Of a stretch of 64,000 nt of DNA, positions 40,841-49,207 are shown in pieces. Numbering within the stretch: position 1 is the first letter of the stretch; the number at the start of each line of letters is the position of its first letter. The notes beneath the pieces were generated by a model. The model saw nothing but the letters and a program-made list of their open reading frames with translations, ran no database searches and was not told the DNA's origin. Made by a program: the position numbers and the translations under genes. Location: contig NZ_JAGIAV010000005.1 of NCBI RefSeq assembly GCF_017744675.1, positions 177,992 to 241,991 on the forward strand, read 5' to 3'. This DNA comes from Flavobacterium sp. Lineage in GTDB: Bacteria; Bacteroidota; Bacteroidia; Flavobacteriales; Flavobacteriaceae.

Positions 40841-42955
40841 ATGAAATTTAAAATTAACCTTTTTACTGGGCTTCTTTTTTGTACATATTCTTTTGCACAG
40901 CAAAAAGATACTATTAAATCAGCTGAAAAATTGTCAGAAGTTGTGGTGACGGGACAGTTTGAGCCACAATCTATAAAAAAATCTGTTTTTAATGTTAGAG
41001 TGATTTCGAATAAAGATATTCAGAATCTAGCAGCAAATAATTTATCTGATGTGTTAAATCAATACCTAAATATTACCGTTAGGCCAAGTGGAACAAGTGG
41101 GCGTTCGACTGTTTCGATGTTTGGACTGGATTCGCAATATTTTAAAATTTTGGTTGATAATGTTCCTTTGGTAAATGAGGCAGGGTTAGGAAATAATACA
41201 GATTTGTCGCAAATCAATTTAAATGATATTGAAAGAATTGAAATTGTAGAGGGGTCAATGGGAGTAGTTTATGGCGCTAATGCCGTAAGTGGCGTATTAA
41301 ATATTATTACAAAAAAAAAATCTACATATAAATGGAATGTAACTGCGTTTGTTCAGGAGGAAACGGTAAAAGATGAATATGCTCTTTTTGATAAGGGAAG
41401 ACATATACAATCAATCAGAGCGGCTCATACGTTTAATGAACATTGGTTTGCAAGTGTTGGTTTAAACCGAAATGATTTTCAAGGTTTTTTAGATGATAAA
41501 AATGGAAAAGATTATTTTGAAAATGATCAGACAAGAGGATACAGATGGCTTCCGAAAGAACAGCTTAATGGGAATGCTTTAATCTCTTATAGCAAAAATA
41601 ACTTTCGAATATTTTACAAGTTTGAATATTTAGATGAAGATGTTGACTATTATAACACCACAGTGCAATCAGGATATAATTCTACTTTAGGATCTTACCG
41701 ATATGCTAATGATAAAAGGTATTTGAGCAATAGATATTTTCATAATTTGAATGCATCGGGAAAAATATTTGCTAGACTGAATTATAATGTTTCGCTTTCT
41801 CATCAAAAGCAAGAAAGAAATGTTGAAGATTTTTGGCATTATCTCTACACAAAAACGGAAGCAAACAGTACAACCGTTAAAGATCAGTCTATGGAGGTTC
41901 TTTATTCTACTGGTACGGTGAGTAATTTTTTTGATAGCAAGAAAGTTGATTTACAGATTGGGTACGAATTTGTAAATAATCAAGGATATGCTTTGGTTCA
42001 GGAAGGAAATAATATTTATTCTCCAGTTCGAAAAACATTAGAGAATTATGATTTTTTTGTTTCGTCGGAGATTATGGCAACATCGAGATTTTCTATTAGA
42101 CCTGGACTCCGTTTTTCTGTTCAGTCTCAGTTTGAAAATCAATATGCATCTTCTCTTGGTTTAAGATATTTATATGACAATGGATTAGAACTTCGCGGTT
42201 CTTATGGCACTTCTTTTAGAACTCCAACTTTTGAAGAACTTTATACCAAACAAATTTTTGATGGGCATTTCTTTACAGGAAACGAAAATTTAGTTCCCGA
42301 GACAAGTACTTCTTATGAAGCAAGTCTTAAAAAATCAGCAAATTTAAGTTCTGGTTTGAAGATTGCCGGTACGCTGGCAGGAAGTTTTCTAAATGTAGAT
42401 GATAGAATTGATATGGCTTTAGTAAGATTCAATCCAGACACGGGGAATCCAGAATATCAATACATCAATATTAGTAAGTATAGGATGTGGAATTTTTCTG
42501 CAATGAATCAATTTACTATAGACAATCTAAATTTTAATATAGGCGCTGCACTAATTGGAGTTTCAAGAAAAATCGAAAATCAAGTTTTTTCCTCCGATGA
42601 CAAATTTTTGTATTCTTTCAATATTAACAGTAGCGTTTCTTATCAGCTTCCAAAATGGGGAACTACTTTATCTGCCTATTATAAATTTAATGGAAAAACA
42701 CAACAGTTTATAGAAGGAAGTTCGTCTTATGTTTTATCAGATATAGATCCAAGCCATTGGCTAGATGCTTCAATTCGTCAGGGGTTTTTCAAAAACCAGT
42801 TAGAAGCAACTATTGGAGCGAGAAACATATGTAATGTTACAAATGTTAAGCAAACTAATACAGGACAAAGTGCAGGGCATGCAGGATCGTCAGAGCTGAT
42901 GTTGGCTTACGGTCGTTCTTATTTCATCAAGTTGACATATAACCTTAATCTTTAA
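40841..42955 (+). CDS. TonB-dependent receptor, probable haem receptor (HmuR-like)
   Basis: A 704-residue outer membrane receptor. The signal peptide is about 1-19 (INLFTGLLFCTYSFAQ). The TonB box is KLSEVVVTGQFEP (about 30-42). The plug is LSDVLNQYLNITVRPSGTSGRSTVSMFGLDSQYFKILVDNVPL. In the barrel, SYGTSFRTPTFEELY is followed by a DGHFF His and NENLVPETS; this FRxP/NxxL pair with a His between is the layout of haem receptors, although siderophore receptors share part of it. The barrel ends with YFIKLTYNLNL. The HmuY-family lipoprotein follows 19 bases later, which makes haem the best guess. Confidence 0.85.
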   Translation: MKFKINLFTGLLFCTYSFAQQKDTIKSAEKLSEVVVTGQFEPQSIKKSVFNVRVISNKDIQNLAANNLSDVLNQYLNITVRPSGTSGRSTVSMFGLDSQYFKILVDNVPLVNEAGLGNNTDLSQINLNDIERIEIVEGSMGVVYGANAVSGVLNIITKKKSTYKWNVTAFVQEETVKDEYALFDKGRHIQSIRAAHTFNEHWFASVGLNRNDFQGFLDDKNGKDYFENDQTRGYRWLPKEQLNGNALISYSKNNFRIFYKFEYLDEDVDYYNTTVQSGYNSTLGSYRYANDKRYLSNRYFHNLNASGKIFARLNYNVSLSHQKQERNVEDFWHYLYTKTEANSTTVKDQSMEVLYSTGTVSNFFDSKKVDLQIGYEFVNNQGYALVQEGNNIYSPVRKTLENYDFFVSSEIMATSRFSIRPGLRFSVQSQFENQYASSLGLRYLYDNGLELRGSYGTSFRTPTFEELYTKQIFDGHFFTGNENLVPETSTSYEASLKKSANLSSGLKIAGTLAGSFLNVDDRIDMALVRFNPDTGNPEYQYINISKYRMWNFSAMNQFTIDNLNFNIGAALIGVSRKIENQVFSSDDKFLYSFNINSSVSYQLPKWGTTLSAYYKFNGKTQQFIEGSSSYVLSDIDPSHWLDASIRQGFFKNQLEATIGARNICNVTNVKQTNTGQSAGHAGSSELMLAYGRSYFIKLTYNLNL

Positions 42956-42974
42956 TAATAAATAAATACTACCC

Positions 42975-44057
42975 ATGAAAAAAACATTTTTAGTTTTATC
43001 TTTTTCATTGCTAACGCTTGTGTCTTGTTCAAGCGACGACGATACTAAAGCCGTAGAAGTTCCTTCAGTAGGAGCTACAATTAATGCTTCAGTTGGAGGA
43101 CCAAATCAGCCAAATCAATTATATTTAGATTTAAGTACAGGAGAATCTAAGGCTGTTAACAGAGCAACTTGGGATTTCGGATTTTCTACAGGCTCAGACT
43201 TTAGAGTAATCATCAACGGTTCTCTTAAGATGGCTGTAAAAAAATTACAAACTTCTGATATTACTTTAGCACAAGAGATTGATGCAGAAGTAACTGTAGG
43301 TGCAGGAACAACAGCAGCATCAAACGGCTTTGTGGATAACCCGACAGGAGTTTTAGCGGGTGCTGGAGCAGGAATCGGAACTGCAATTGCTGAAATTTCT
43401 GCAACAGACGCTGATAACAAAGTATATTTAGTGAATTTAGGATACGCAGTATCTACTTCAAAACCAGCAGCTGGTTCTGTTAGCGTTGATGGTGAAGCTA
43501 GAGGATGGAAAAAAGTAAGGATCTTAAGAAATGGTGCTGGGTACAAAATTCAATATGCAGACTTAGCTTCTAAAACTTTTACTGAGGCAACAATTGCTAA
43601 AGATGCTGTTTACAACTTTACATTTTTCTCATTAATAACAGGAAACACAGTATCTGTTGAGCCACAAAAAGCAAAATGGGATTTGAATTTTACAACATTT
43701 ACAAATTACTTAAATGCAGGAAGTGAAGTAACTTACGGGTACTCTGATTTTATTGTAACAAATATGAAAGGCGGAACACAAGCTTACCAAGTATTAACGG
43801 CTGATAAAAGTTACGAGGCATTTTCTAAAACTGATATTATTGAGACAAATTTTACCGTTTCTGCAACAGACCAAAGAATTATTGGGGCAAACTGGAGAAG
43901 CGGTGGAGGGCCAAGTACATTGCCAAGTATTAGAACAGATCGTTTTTATGTAATAAAAGATGTGGCAGGAAACTATTACAAAGTAAAATTCCTTGCTATG
44001 ACAAATGATGCAGGAGAAAGAGGTCATGCAACTTTGCAATATGCTATATTGAAATAA
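42975..44057 (+). CDS. HmuY-family haem-binding lipoprotein, enlarged
   Basis: A 360-residue lipoprotein (signal FSLLTLVSC, lipid Cys18). It is larger than the classic HmuY of about 200 residues. The HmuY-like unit LYLDLSTGESKAVNRATWDFGFSTG (from about 49) appears again, more weakly, as FFSLITGNTVSVEPQKAKWDLNFTTF (from about 218). This suggests an internal repeat. In the family the protein takes haem from host or environmental proteins and passes it to the TonB receptor. The product has few Cys and many beta strands. It ends the two-gene unit. Confidence 0.85.
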   Translation: MKKTFLVLSFSLLTLVSCSSDDDTKAVEVPSVGATINASVGGPNQPNQLYLDLSTGESKAVNRATWDFGFSTGSDFRVIINGSLKMAVKKLQTSDITLAQEIDAEVTVGAGTTAASNGFVDNPTGVLAGAGAGIGTAIAEISATDADNKVYLVNLGYAVSTSKPAAGSVSVDGEARGWKKVRILRNGAGYKIQYADLASKTFTEATIAKDAVYNFTFFSLITGNTVSVEPQKAKWDLNFTTFTNYLNAGSEVTYGYSDFIVTNMKGGTQAYQVLTADKSYEAFSKTDIIETNFTVSATDQRIIGANWRSGGGPSTLPSIRTDRFYVIKDVAGNYYKVKFLAMTNDAGERGHATLQYAILK

Positions 44058-44164
44058 ATTCACATATTAAAAATCTAAGAAATACGGGTTTTCATTCTAA
44101 GATTGGGATAGCACCAAAAATCTAGTTAATCATTAGCTTTGTTTTTTTTTATTTTTTTTTGATT

Positions 44165-44193
44165 AAAGAGGTTAGAAATTCTAGCCTCTTTTT
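44165..44193 (+). terminator. terminator of the receptor-HmuY unit
   Basis: Stem AAAGAGGTTAG / CTAGCCTCTTT with one G-T pair and a 5-base loop, then a T run. Confidence 0.82.
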
Positions 44194-44240
44194 TTTGTTC
44201 TACTTTCTTGTTAAAATGAAATAGAAACAAAATGTTATTC

Positions 44241-44248
44241 TATCTTTG
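44241..44248 (+). promoter_or_regulatory. -7 box of the SGNH-MBOAT operon
   Basis: TATCTTTG followed by CA, about 85 bases before the GTG start. No TTG lies at the ideal distance. The leader of about 75 bases has no clear structure. Confidence 0.6.
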
Positions 44249-44332
44249 CACAAATTTTTTCTGCAAGAAGTTAACCATTATTGAATTGGTTTAATTTTTG
44301 AATGCAGTTCTTCATATTTTTATAATTATTAA

Positions 44333-45811
44333 GTGAATACAAAATCTTATTTTTTTCAGTCTTTTGCAATCGTAGCTTTAGCGCTAGTTGCTTTTATTGG
44401 GTTTAAACAAATCCTTCCGGACAAAATATTTTCTGAGAGTAAGTTAGATTCTAAAAATATATTGATAGACAGTTTGCTTTTGGAATCTGTTGCTGAAGAT
44501 TCGCTATCACTAGACAAAGACAGTATTGCGAAAAGTGAAGAAGCAATGAACGGACAGAAAATTGTTTTTGATCAAACCGAAGGAATCGAGTTTCCTGCTG
44601 AAACATTCGAAAACTACAAAGGATATCAATACCTGATTTCTTTCTACGAGAAATTGTATCAGCTAGAGAAAAATCCGCAGAACCAAGTTCGAATTGCTTA
44701 TTACGGAGATTCTATGACCGATGGAGATCTGATCGTACAGGATGTTCGTGCCAATTATCAGGAACGTTTTGGAGGAAATGGAGTTGGTTTTGTACCTATA
44801 ACTTCAGAATCTGCGGCTTCAAGAGGTTCTGTAAAATCAAGTTATTCTAAAAACTGGAAAACGCAGTCTTATTTAAATGTAAAAAGACCTACAAGCCCTT
44901 TTGGAGTTAACGGACATGTATTTTTTGCAAATGACAAGTCCAATTCAACTTGGGTTCAATACGAAGCTGGATTGAACAAATATTGTACTTCTTTGGATAA
45001 TGCAACATTATTTTATGGACGTTCGTCTAAAACAGGAAAAGTGAACTTCATTATCGGAAAAGATACGATTAAGAAAAGCCTTTCTCCGAATAGTTTAGTA
45101 AACACGCTAAAAGTTTCATCAGGAAGCTTAAAAGCTTTCAAGGCAAACTTCGTTCAAGCAGATTCTATTCCGATTTACGGATTTAATTTTGATAACGGAT
45201 CAGGAGTTCACGTAGATAACTTTTCGCAAAGAGGAAATTCTGGACTTCCAATTTCGATGTTTAATGCAGATGTAATGAGAGCTTTTAATAATAGTCTGAA
45301 ATACGATTTGATTATTCTGCATTACGGAACCAATGTTTTAAATTACGGCACCAAAAATTATTCTTGGTACGAGAAAGGAATGACCAAGACGGTAAATAAA
45401 ATAAAAGAATCTTTCCCAGGAGTTTCAGTCCTAATTGTTTCGACTGCCGATAAATCAACCAAATATGATTTGGAAATGAAAACCGATTCTGCTGTTGTTC
45501 CTTTAGTGAAAGCGCAAAAACATTACGCATTAGAAACACAAGCAGGATTTGTGAATTTATATACCTTGATGGGAGGAGATGGTTCTATGATTAAATGGGT
45601 AGATGAAACTCCGGCAAAAGCCAACAAAGATTACACGCATTTTAACCAGCGCGGAGCAAAAGCGATTGGTAATTTGCTTTACCAACAATTGAATAAAGGA
45701 TACGAAGAATATAAAGTGCTCAGACAGAAAAGAGATGCTGAGGGAACTAAGCCAAAACCAGTAAGAAGAGCCAAACCCGATTCCGTTTCAGTAACAAAAG
45801 ACAGTGTATGA
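44333..45811 (+). CDS. membrane-anchored SGNH-hydrolase-like protein
   Basis: A 492-residue envelope protein read from a GTG start. One N-terminal membrane segment (about 8-24, FFQSFAIVALALVAFIGF) anchors it, followed by an acidic Ser/Asp-rich linker (about 40-85). The SGNH fold has the block I IAYYGDSMTDGDL with Ser127, a block III-like LHYGTNVLNYG, and a C-terminal DYTHFNQRGAKAIG with the Asp-His pair. A basic, Pro-rich tail (KPKPVRRAKPDS) ends it. Its end overlaps the next gene by 4 bases (ATGA). With the second SGNH protein and the MBOAT it resembles AlgJ/AlgX-type O-acetylation systems; the acceptor polymer is unknown. Confidence 0.85.
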   Translation: MNTKSYFFQSFAIVALALVAFIGFKQILPDKIFSESKLDSKNILIDSLLLESVAEDSLSLDKDSIAKSEEAMNGQKIVFDQTEGIEFPAETFENYKGYQYLISFYEKLYQLEKNPQNQVRIAYYGDSMTDGDLIVQDVRANYQERFGGNGVGFVPITSESAASRGSVKSSYSKNWKTQSYLNVKRPTSPFGVNGHVFFANDKSNSTWVQYEAGLNKYCTSLDNATLFYGRSSKTGKVNFIIGKDTIKKSLSPNSLVNTLKVSSGSLKAFKANFVQADSIPIYGFNFDNGSGVHVDNFSQRGNSGLPISMFNADVMRAFNNSLKYDLIILHYGTNVLNYGTKNYSWYEKGMTKTVNKIKESFPGVSVLIVSTADKSTKYDLEMKTDSAVVPLVKAQKHYALETQAGFVNLYTLMGGDGSMIKWVDETPAKANKDYTHFNQRGAKAIGNLLYQQLNKGYEEYKVLRQKRDAEGTKPKPVRRAKPDSVSVTKDSV

Positions 45812-47229
45812 TAAACAAACTTATTCTTTTCTTTTGTTGTCTTTTTTTTGCAACAAATGAAGAAACTCCCAAAACAGACGTACATCCAACACCAAAAAGT
45901 ATGATTCACAAAGCAGATACTGCAGCAATTGAGGCTCCTTCTGACGGTCAGATTTATAATGCAAAAGCATTAGCCGATTTCTTTCAGAAGTTGGAACAAA
46001 ATGAAGATAAGAAGAATCAAAAAATCAATATTGTACATATTGGAGATTCGCATATTCAAGGAGATTTGATGACCAATGAGATCAGAAAAAATCTGCAGCA
46101 AAAATTTGGTAATGCAGGACGTGGTTTAGTGTTTCCGTATCAATTGGCCAAAACAAACGGATCGTACAACGAGCGTTTTAAATCGAATAGGACGTGGGAA
46201 AGTTATAGAAATATTCACCCAGTTAAGAATTGTCCGATTGGATTAAGCGGAATTGGACTTTGGAGAGATTCTGGCGGATTTGTGATGGAGATGAATGTAA
46301 AAGATCCAGCGTATAAATTCAACACCATAAAAATTATTACGCCTCAGAATCAGAATATGTTTGATTTGGCAATTTCGTCTAAAATCAATTCGATCCAGAC
46401 AACAGAGCCTAAAGTTATTACACATAAGATTAAAAAAGGGGAAGTGCTTGGATCCATTGCAGACAAATACAATGTTTCGGTTGCAGAAATTAAAAGAGAC
46501 AATCATTTAAAATCTAATAATATCCGAGCGGGAAGAACGTTAAAAATTGCCACAAAGGAAACGAGGCAAAAGACCATTTCAATGTCTGAGTTTGTTCCGT
46601 TAGCAATAGAATCAGATTCGTATTCGCACTATTATAATTCGCAAAATGCTTTGAGCCGAATTTTCTTGATTCCAAATAAAGAAGCAAAAGAATACGAGTT
46701 AAACGGAATTGTTTTAGAAAAAGATGCTCCAGGATTAATTTACAGTAGTATTGGAGTAAACGGAGCTAAATATTCAGATTATAATAAATACCCATTATTC
46801 TTTGATCAGCTAAAATCGTTGCATCCAGATTTACTGGTTTTCTCTCTAGGAACAAATGAAAGTTACGAGCACTTAGATGTTAGTAATTATATCAAAGAAT
46901 TAAGAGAGTTTATCAGCAATATCAGAGCCCAGAAAATAGTTGCGCCAATCATTGTAATGACTCCGCCGCCTTCGTTGCTAAGAAGAAAACCGAATAATTA
47001 TATTGATGATTATGCAAGACAAATTATCGATATAGCCCAAAAAGATGGTTTTGCCGTTTGGGATTTATATGACGAGTTTGGCGGAATGAGCGGCATCAGA
47101 CAATTAAAAATACAAGGATTAATAGGGCCAGACTGGGTTCATTATTCAAAAAAAGGATACGAGAAACAAGGAAATTTGTTTACTCAAGCGTTTTTAAGAT
47201 CATACGATAATTTTAAATCAAAGAAGTAA
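45808..47229 (+). CDS. exported SGNH-hydrolase-like protein with an inserted LysM domain
   Basis: A 473-residue exported protein. The signal is short (MINKLILFFCCLFFATNEE). Block I of the SGNH fold is IVHIGDSHIQGDL with Ser81. Residues about 203-249 form a LysM domain (ITHKIKKGEVLGSIADKYNVSV, then NIRAGRTLKIA) placed inside the hydrolase domain. The fold resumes with LLVFSLGTNESYEHLD and ends with the DWVHYSKKGYEKQG Asp-His pair. LysM binds peptidoglycan or related glycans, so it may hold the enzyme on its substrate. Its start overlaps the previous gene and the MBOAT gene begins 2 bases after its stop. Confidence 0.87.
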   Translation: MINKLILFFCCLFFATNEETPKTDVHPTPKSMIHKADTAAIEAPSDGQIYNAKALADFFQKLEQNEDKKNQKINIVHIGDSHIQGDLMTNEIRKNLQQKFGNAGRGLVFPYQLAKTNGSYNERFKSNRTWESYRNIHPVKNCPIGLSGIGLWRDSGGFVMEMNVKDPAYKFNTIKIITPQNQNMFDLAISSKINSIQTTEPKVITHKIKKGEVLGSIADKYNVSVAEIKRDNHLKSNNIRAGRTLKIATKETRQKTISMSEFVPLAIESDSYSHYYNSQNALSRIFLIPNKEAKEYELNGIVLEKDAPGLIYSSIGVNGAKYSDYNKYPLFFDQLKSLHPDLLVFSLGTNESYEHLDVSNYIKELREFISNIRAQKIVAPIIVMTPPPSLLRRKPNNYIDDYARQIIDIAQKDGFAVWDLYDEFGGMSGIRQLKIQGLIGPDWVHYSKKGYEKQGNLFTQAFLRSYDNFKSKK

Positions 47230-47230
47230 G

Positions 47231-48913
47231 TTGACAACAATAGAGAGCATTAATAATTGGTTTATTCAAAACTTTGGTGCAATTACAATAGAACAAGTTA
47301 AGAGTTGGTTTGTTTACGATCCCGACGAAAAACTTTTATTCAATACCGGTTTATTCTTAGGATTATTTCTGGTTTTCTATTTTGTGTATGGTTTTTTACG
47401 CAAAACATTTTATTTGAGGTTAACGTATGTTATTCTCTTTTCGCTTTTCTTTTACTATAAGTCAAGCGGAATTTACTTTCTACTTTTATTGCTTTCCTCT
47501 GTTGTAGATTATGGTTTGAGCCAGATTATTTATAGAGAAAGCAGAGATGGCGTTAAGAAATTATATTTGATTATAAGTGTCATTTTGAACTTAGCGCTTT
47601 TAGGCTATTTCAAATACATGAACTTCTTGATTGCGACTTACAATGATATGTTTCATGGTAATTTTGCACTTCATAATGTTTTTCTTCCTGTTGGAATTTC
47701 GTTCTATACTTTCCAATCCATGAGTTATATTATTGAGATTTATAGAGAAGAAATCAAACCAACGAAAAACTATATTGAATATTTATTTTTCGTTTCATTT
47801 TTCCCGCAGTTAGTGGCTGGGCCAATTGTACGTGCGAAAGATTTCTTGCCTCAGATTTATCAAAAATTAAACCTTACGAAACAAGATGTAAATAATGCAT
47901 TGTTTTTAATTATTGGAGGTTTAATCAAGAAAACGGTAATCTCAAACTACATATCTGTAAACTTTGTTGATCGTGTTTTTGATACGCCAATGAGTTATAC
48001 TTCGTTTGAAAACTTAATGGCTTCTTACGGATATGCCATTCAGATTTATTGCGATTTCTCTGGATATTCAGACATGGCAATTGGTATTGCATTATTGCTT
48101 GGATTTAAACTGCCAGTCAACTTTAGAACTCCGTACAAATCAACTTCAATTACCGATTTCTGGAGAAGATGGCACATTTCGCTGTCGACGTGGCTGAAAG
48201 ACTTTTTATACATTTCGATTGGAGGAAACCGTGAAGGATCTTTCGCAGGATATTTATTTCCAAGTTTATTCTTCTTCGGATTATTGCTTTGGGGAATGTC
48301 TTGTTATAACGAAAGTATAATTCCGCTTATCATTGCAGGAAGCAGTATTTTAGTTTTTGCTTTGTCATTTTTACTTTCAAGCAAAATAAAACAAACCTTA
48401 GTAACCAATTTCAACTTGTTTACCACAATGCTTTTAGGAGGTTTGTGGCACGGAGCGGGAGCGCAATTTATTGTTTGGGGAGCGCTTCACGGATTAGCTT
48501 TGGCTGTTCATAAAATATTTATGGAATTTTTTCCTTCGAAAAAAGATAAAAGTCCAAATTTCTTGTGGAGATTTTTCTCCATCCTAATCACATTCCATTT
48601 TGTGGTTTTCTGTTGGATTTTCTTCCGAGCAAGAGATTTCGAAACAGCTTTACAAGTAATCAATAATATTGGTCAATTAACCTTCGAACCAGAACTTTGG
48701 AAAACAATTGTTCTAGGTTACAAAAATGTATTCGGATTAATGTTATTTGGTTACGTTTGGCATTTCTTACCAGAATCGTTCACAAACGGAATGAAATCTG
48801 TTTTTGACAAAACGCCTTTACTAATAAAAGCCATAATCTTAGGATTCGTTTATTGGATTGTCTACGCAACTGCAGTCGCAGGTTCACAACCTTTCATTTA
48901 CTTCCAGTTCTAA
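47231..48913 (+). CDS. MBOAT-family O-acyltransferase (AlgI/DltB-like)
   Basis: A 560-residue polytopic membrane protein that should move acyl groups across the inner membrane. The start is a TTG two bases after the previous stop, with AAGAAG upstream. Many membrane segments are visible from about 35. Family motifs include PVGISFYTFQSMSYIIEIYR, FFPQLVAGPIVRA, CDFSGYSDMAIGIALLLGF, FWRRWHISLSTWLKDFLYI and the catalytic His407 in GGLWHGAGAQFIVWG. In AlgI-type systems the MBOAT hands acetyl groups to SGNH partners that place them on polysaccharide; the two SGNH genes just upstream fit this scheme. Confidence 0.93.
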   Translation: MTTIESINNWFIQNFGAITIEQVKSWFVYDPDEKLLFNTGLFLGLFLVFYFVYGFLRKTFYLRLTYVILFSLFFYYKSSGIYFLLLLLSSVVDYGLSQIIYRESRDGVKKLYLIISVILNLALLGYFKYMNFLIATYNDMFHGNFALHNVFLPVGISFYTFQSMSYIIEIYREEIKPTKNYIEYLFFVSFFPQLVAGPIVRAKDFLPQIYQKLNLTKQDVNNALFLIIGGLIKKTVISNYISVNFVDRVFDTPMSYTSFENLMASYGYAIQIYCDFSGYSDMAIGIALLLGFKLPVNFRTPYKSTSITDFWRRWHISLSTWLKDFLYISIGGNREGSFAGYLFPSLFFFGLLLWGMSCYNESIIPLIIAGSSILVFALSFLLSSKIKQTLVTNFNLFTTMLLGGLWHGAGAQFIVWGALHGLALAVHKIFMEFFPSKKDKSPNFLWRFFSILITFHFVVFCWIFFRARDFETALQVINNIGQLTFEPELWKTIVLGYKNVFGLMLFGYVWHFLPESFTNGMKSVFDKTPLLIKAIILGFVYWIVYATAVAGSQPFIYFQF

Positions 48914-48928
48914 GCTAAACTTATTAAT

Positions 48929-48989
48929 CTCGCAAAGTCGCGAAGTCGCAAAGTTTTTCATATTCTTTGCGACTTCGCGACTTTGCGAG
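48929..48989. repeat. GCAAAGTCGCGAAG inverted repeat
   Basis: Perfect 25-bp arms (CTCGCAAAGTCGCGAAGTCG and on) around an 11-base T-rich loop. Built from the CGCAAAGTCGCGAAG word. It lies 16 bases after the MBOAT stop and may also stop transcription, but belongs to an intergenic repeat class. Confidence 0.85.
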
Positions 48990-49150
48990 CAAAATGACAT
49001 AGCGAACTTTGCGAGCAAGAAAATAATTTCCAAAATCTGCGCAATCTGCGAGAGAAAAAATACCAGTTAAGTAATTCGAGAAATTAGTGCAATTAGCGGC
49101 AAAAAAAACTTTGTGCCTTAGCGACTTCGTGGCAAAAAACCACTCAAATA
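48990..49150. repeat. mixed word repeats before ffh
   Basis: Contains AATCTGCGAGAGAAAAAA (also near 480-496), AGAAATTAGTGCAATTAGCGGC (related to text near 63.38 kb), and CTTAGCGACTTCGTGGC. No ORF is credible here. Confidence 0.55.
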
Positions 49151-49154
49151 AAAA

Positions 49155-49185
49155 TTGCCTGAAATATCTAATTAGATTATCTTTG
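49155..49185 (+). promoter_or_regulatory. promoter of ffh
   Basis: TTG at 49155-49157, 20-bp spacer, TATCTTTG at 49178-49185, 22 bases before the ATG. Confidence 0.8.
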
Positions 49186-49207
49186 CACTTCATATAAAGA
49201 AAATGAT

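Noticed and set aside
43115..43546. Antisense ORF of 143 codons in the HmuY-family gene
   Set aside because: Its Pro/Ala-rich composition is what an Ala/Gly/Thr-rich gene gives when read backwards; there is no ribosome site or family match that I know.
48858..49193. ORFs on both strands after the MBOAT gene
   Set aside because: They run through the GCAAAGTCGCGAAG inverted repeat and its neighbours, and the peptides are repeat translations.
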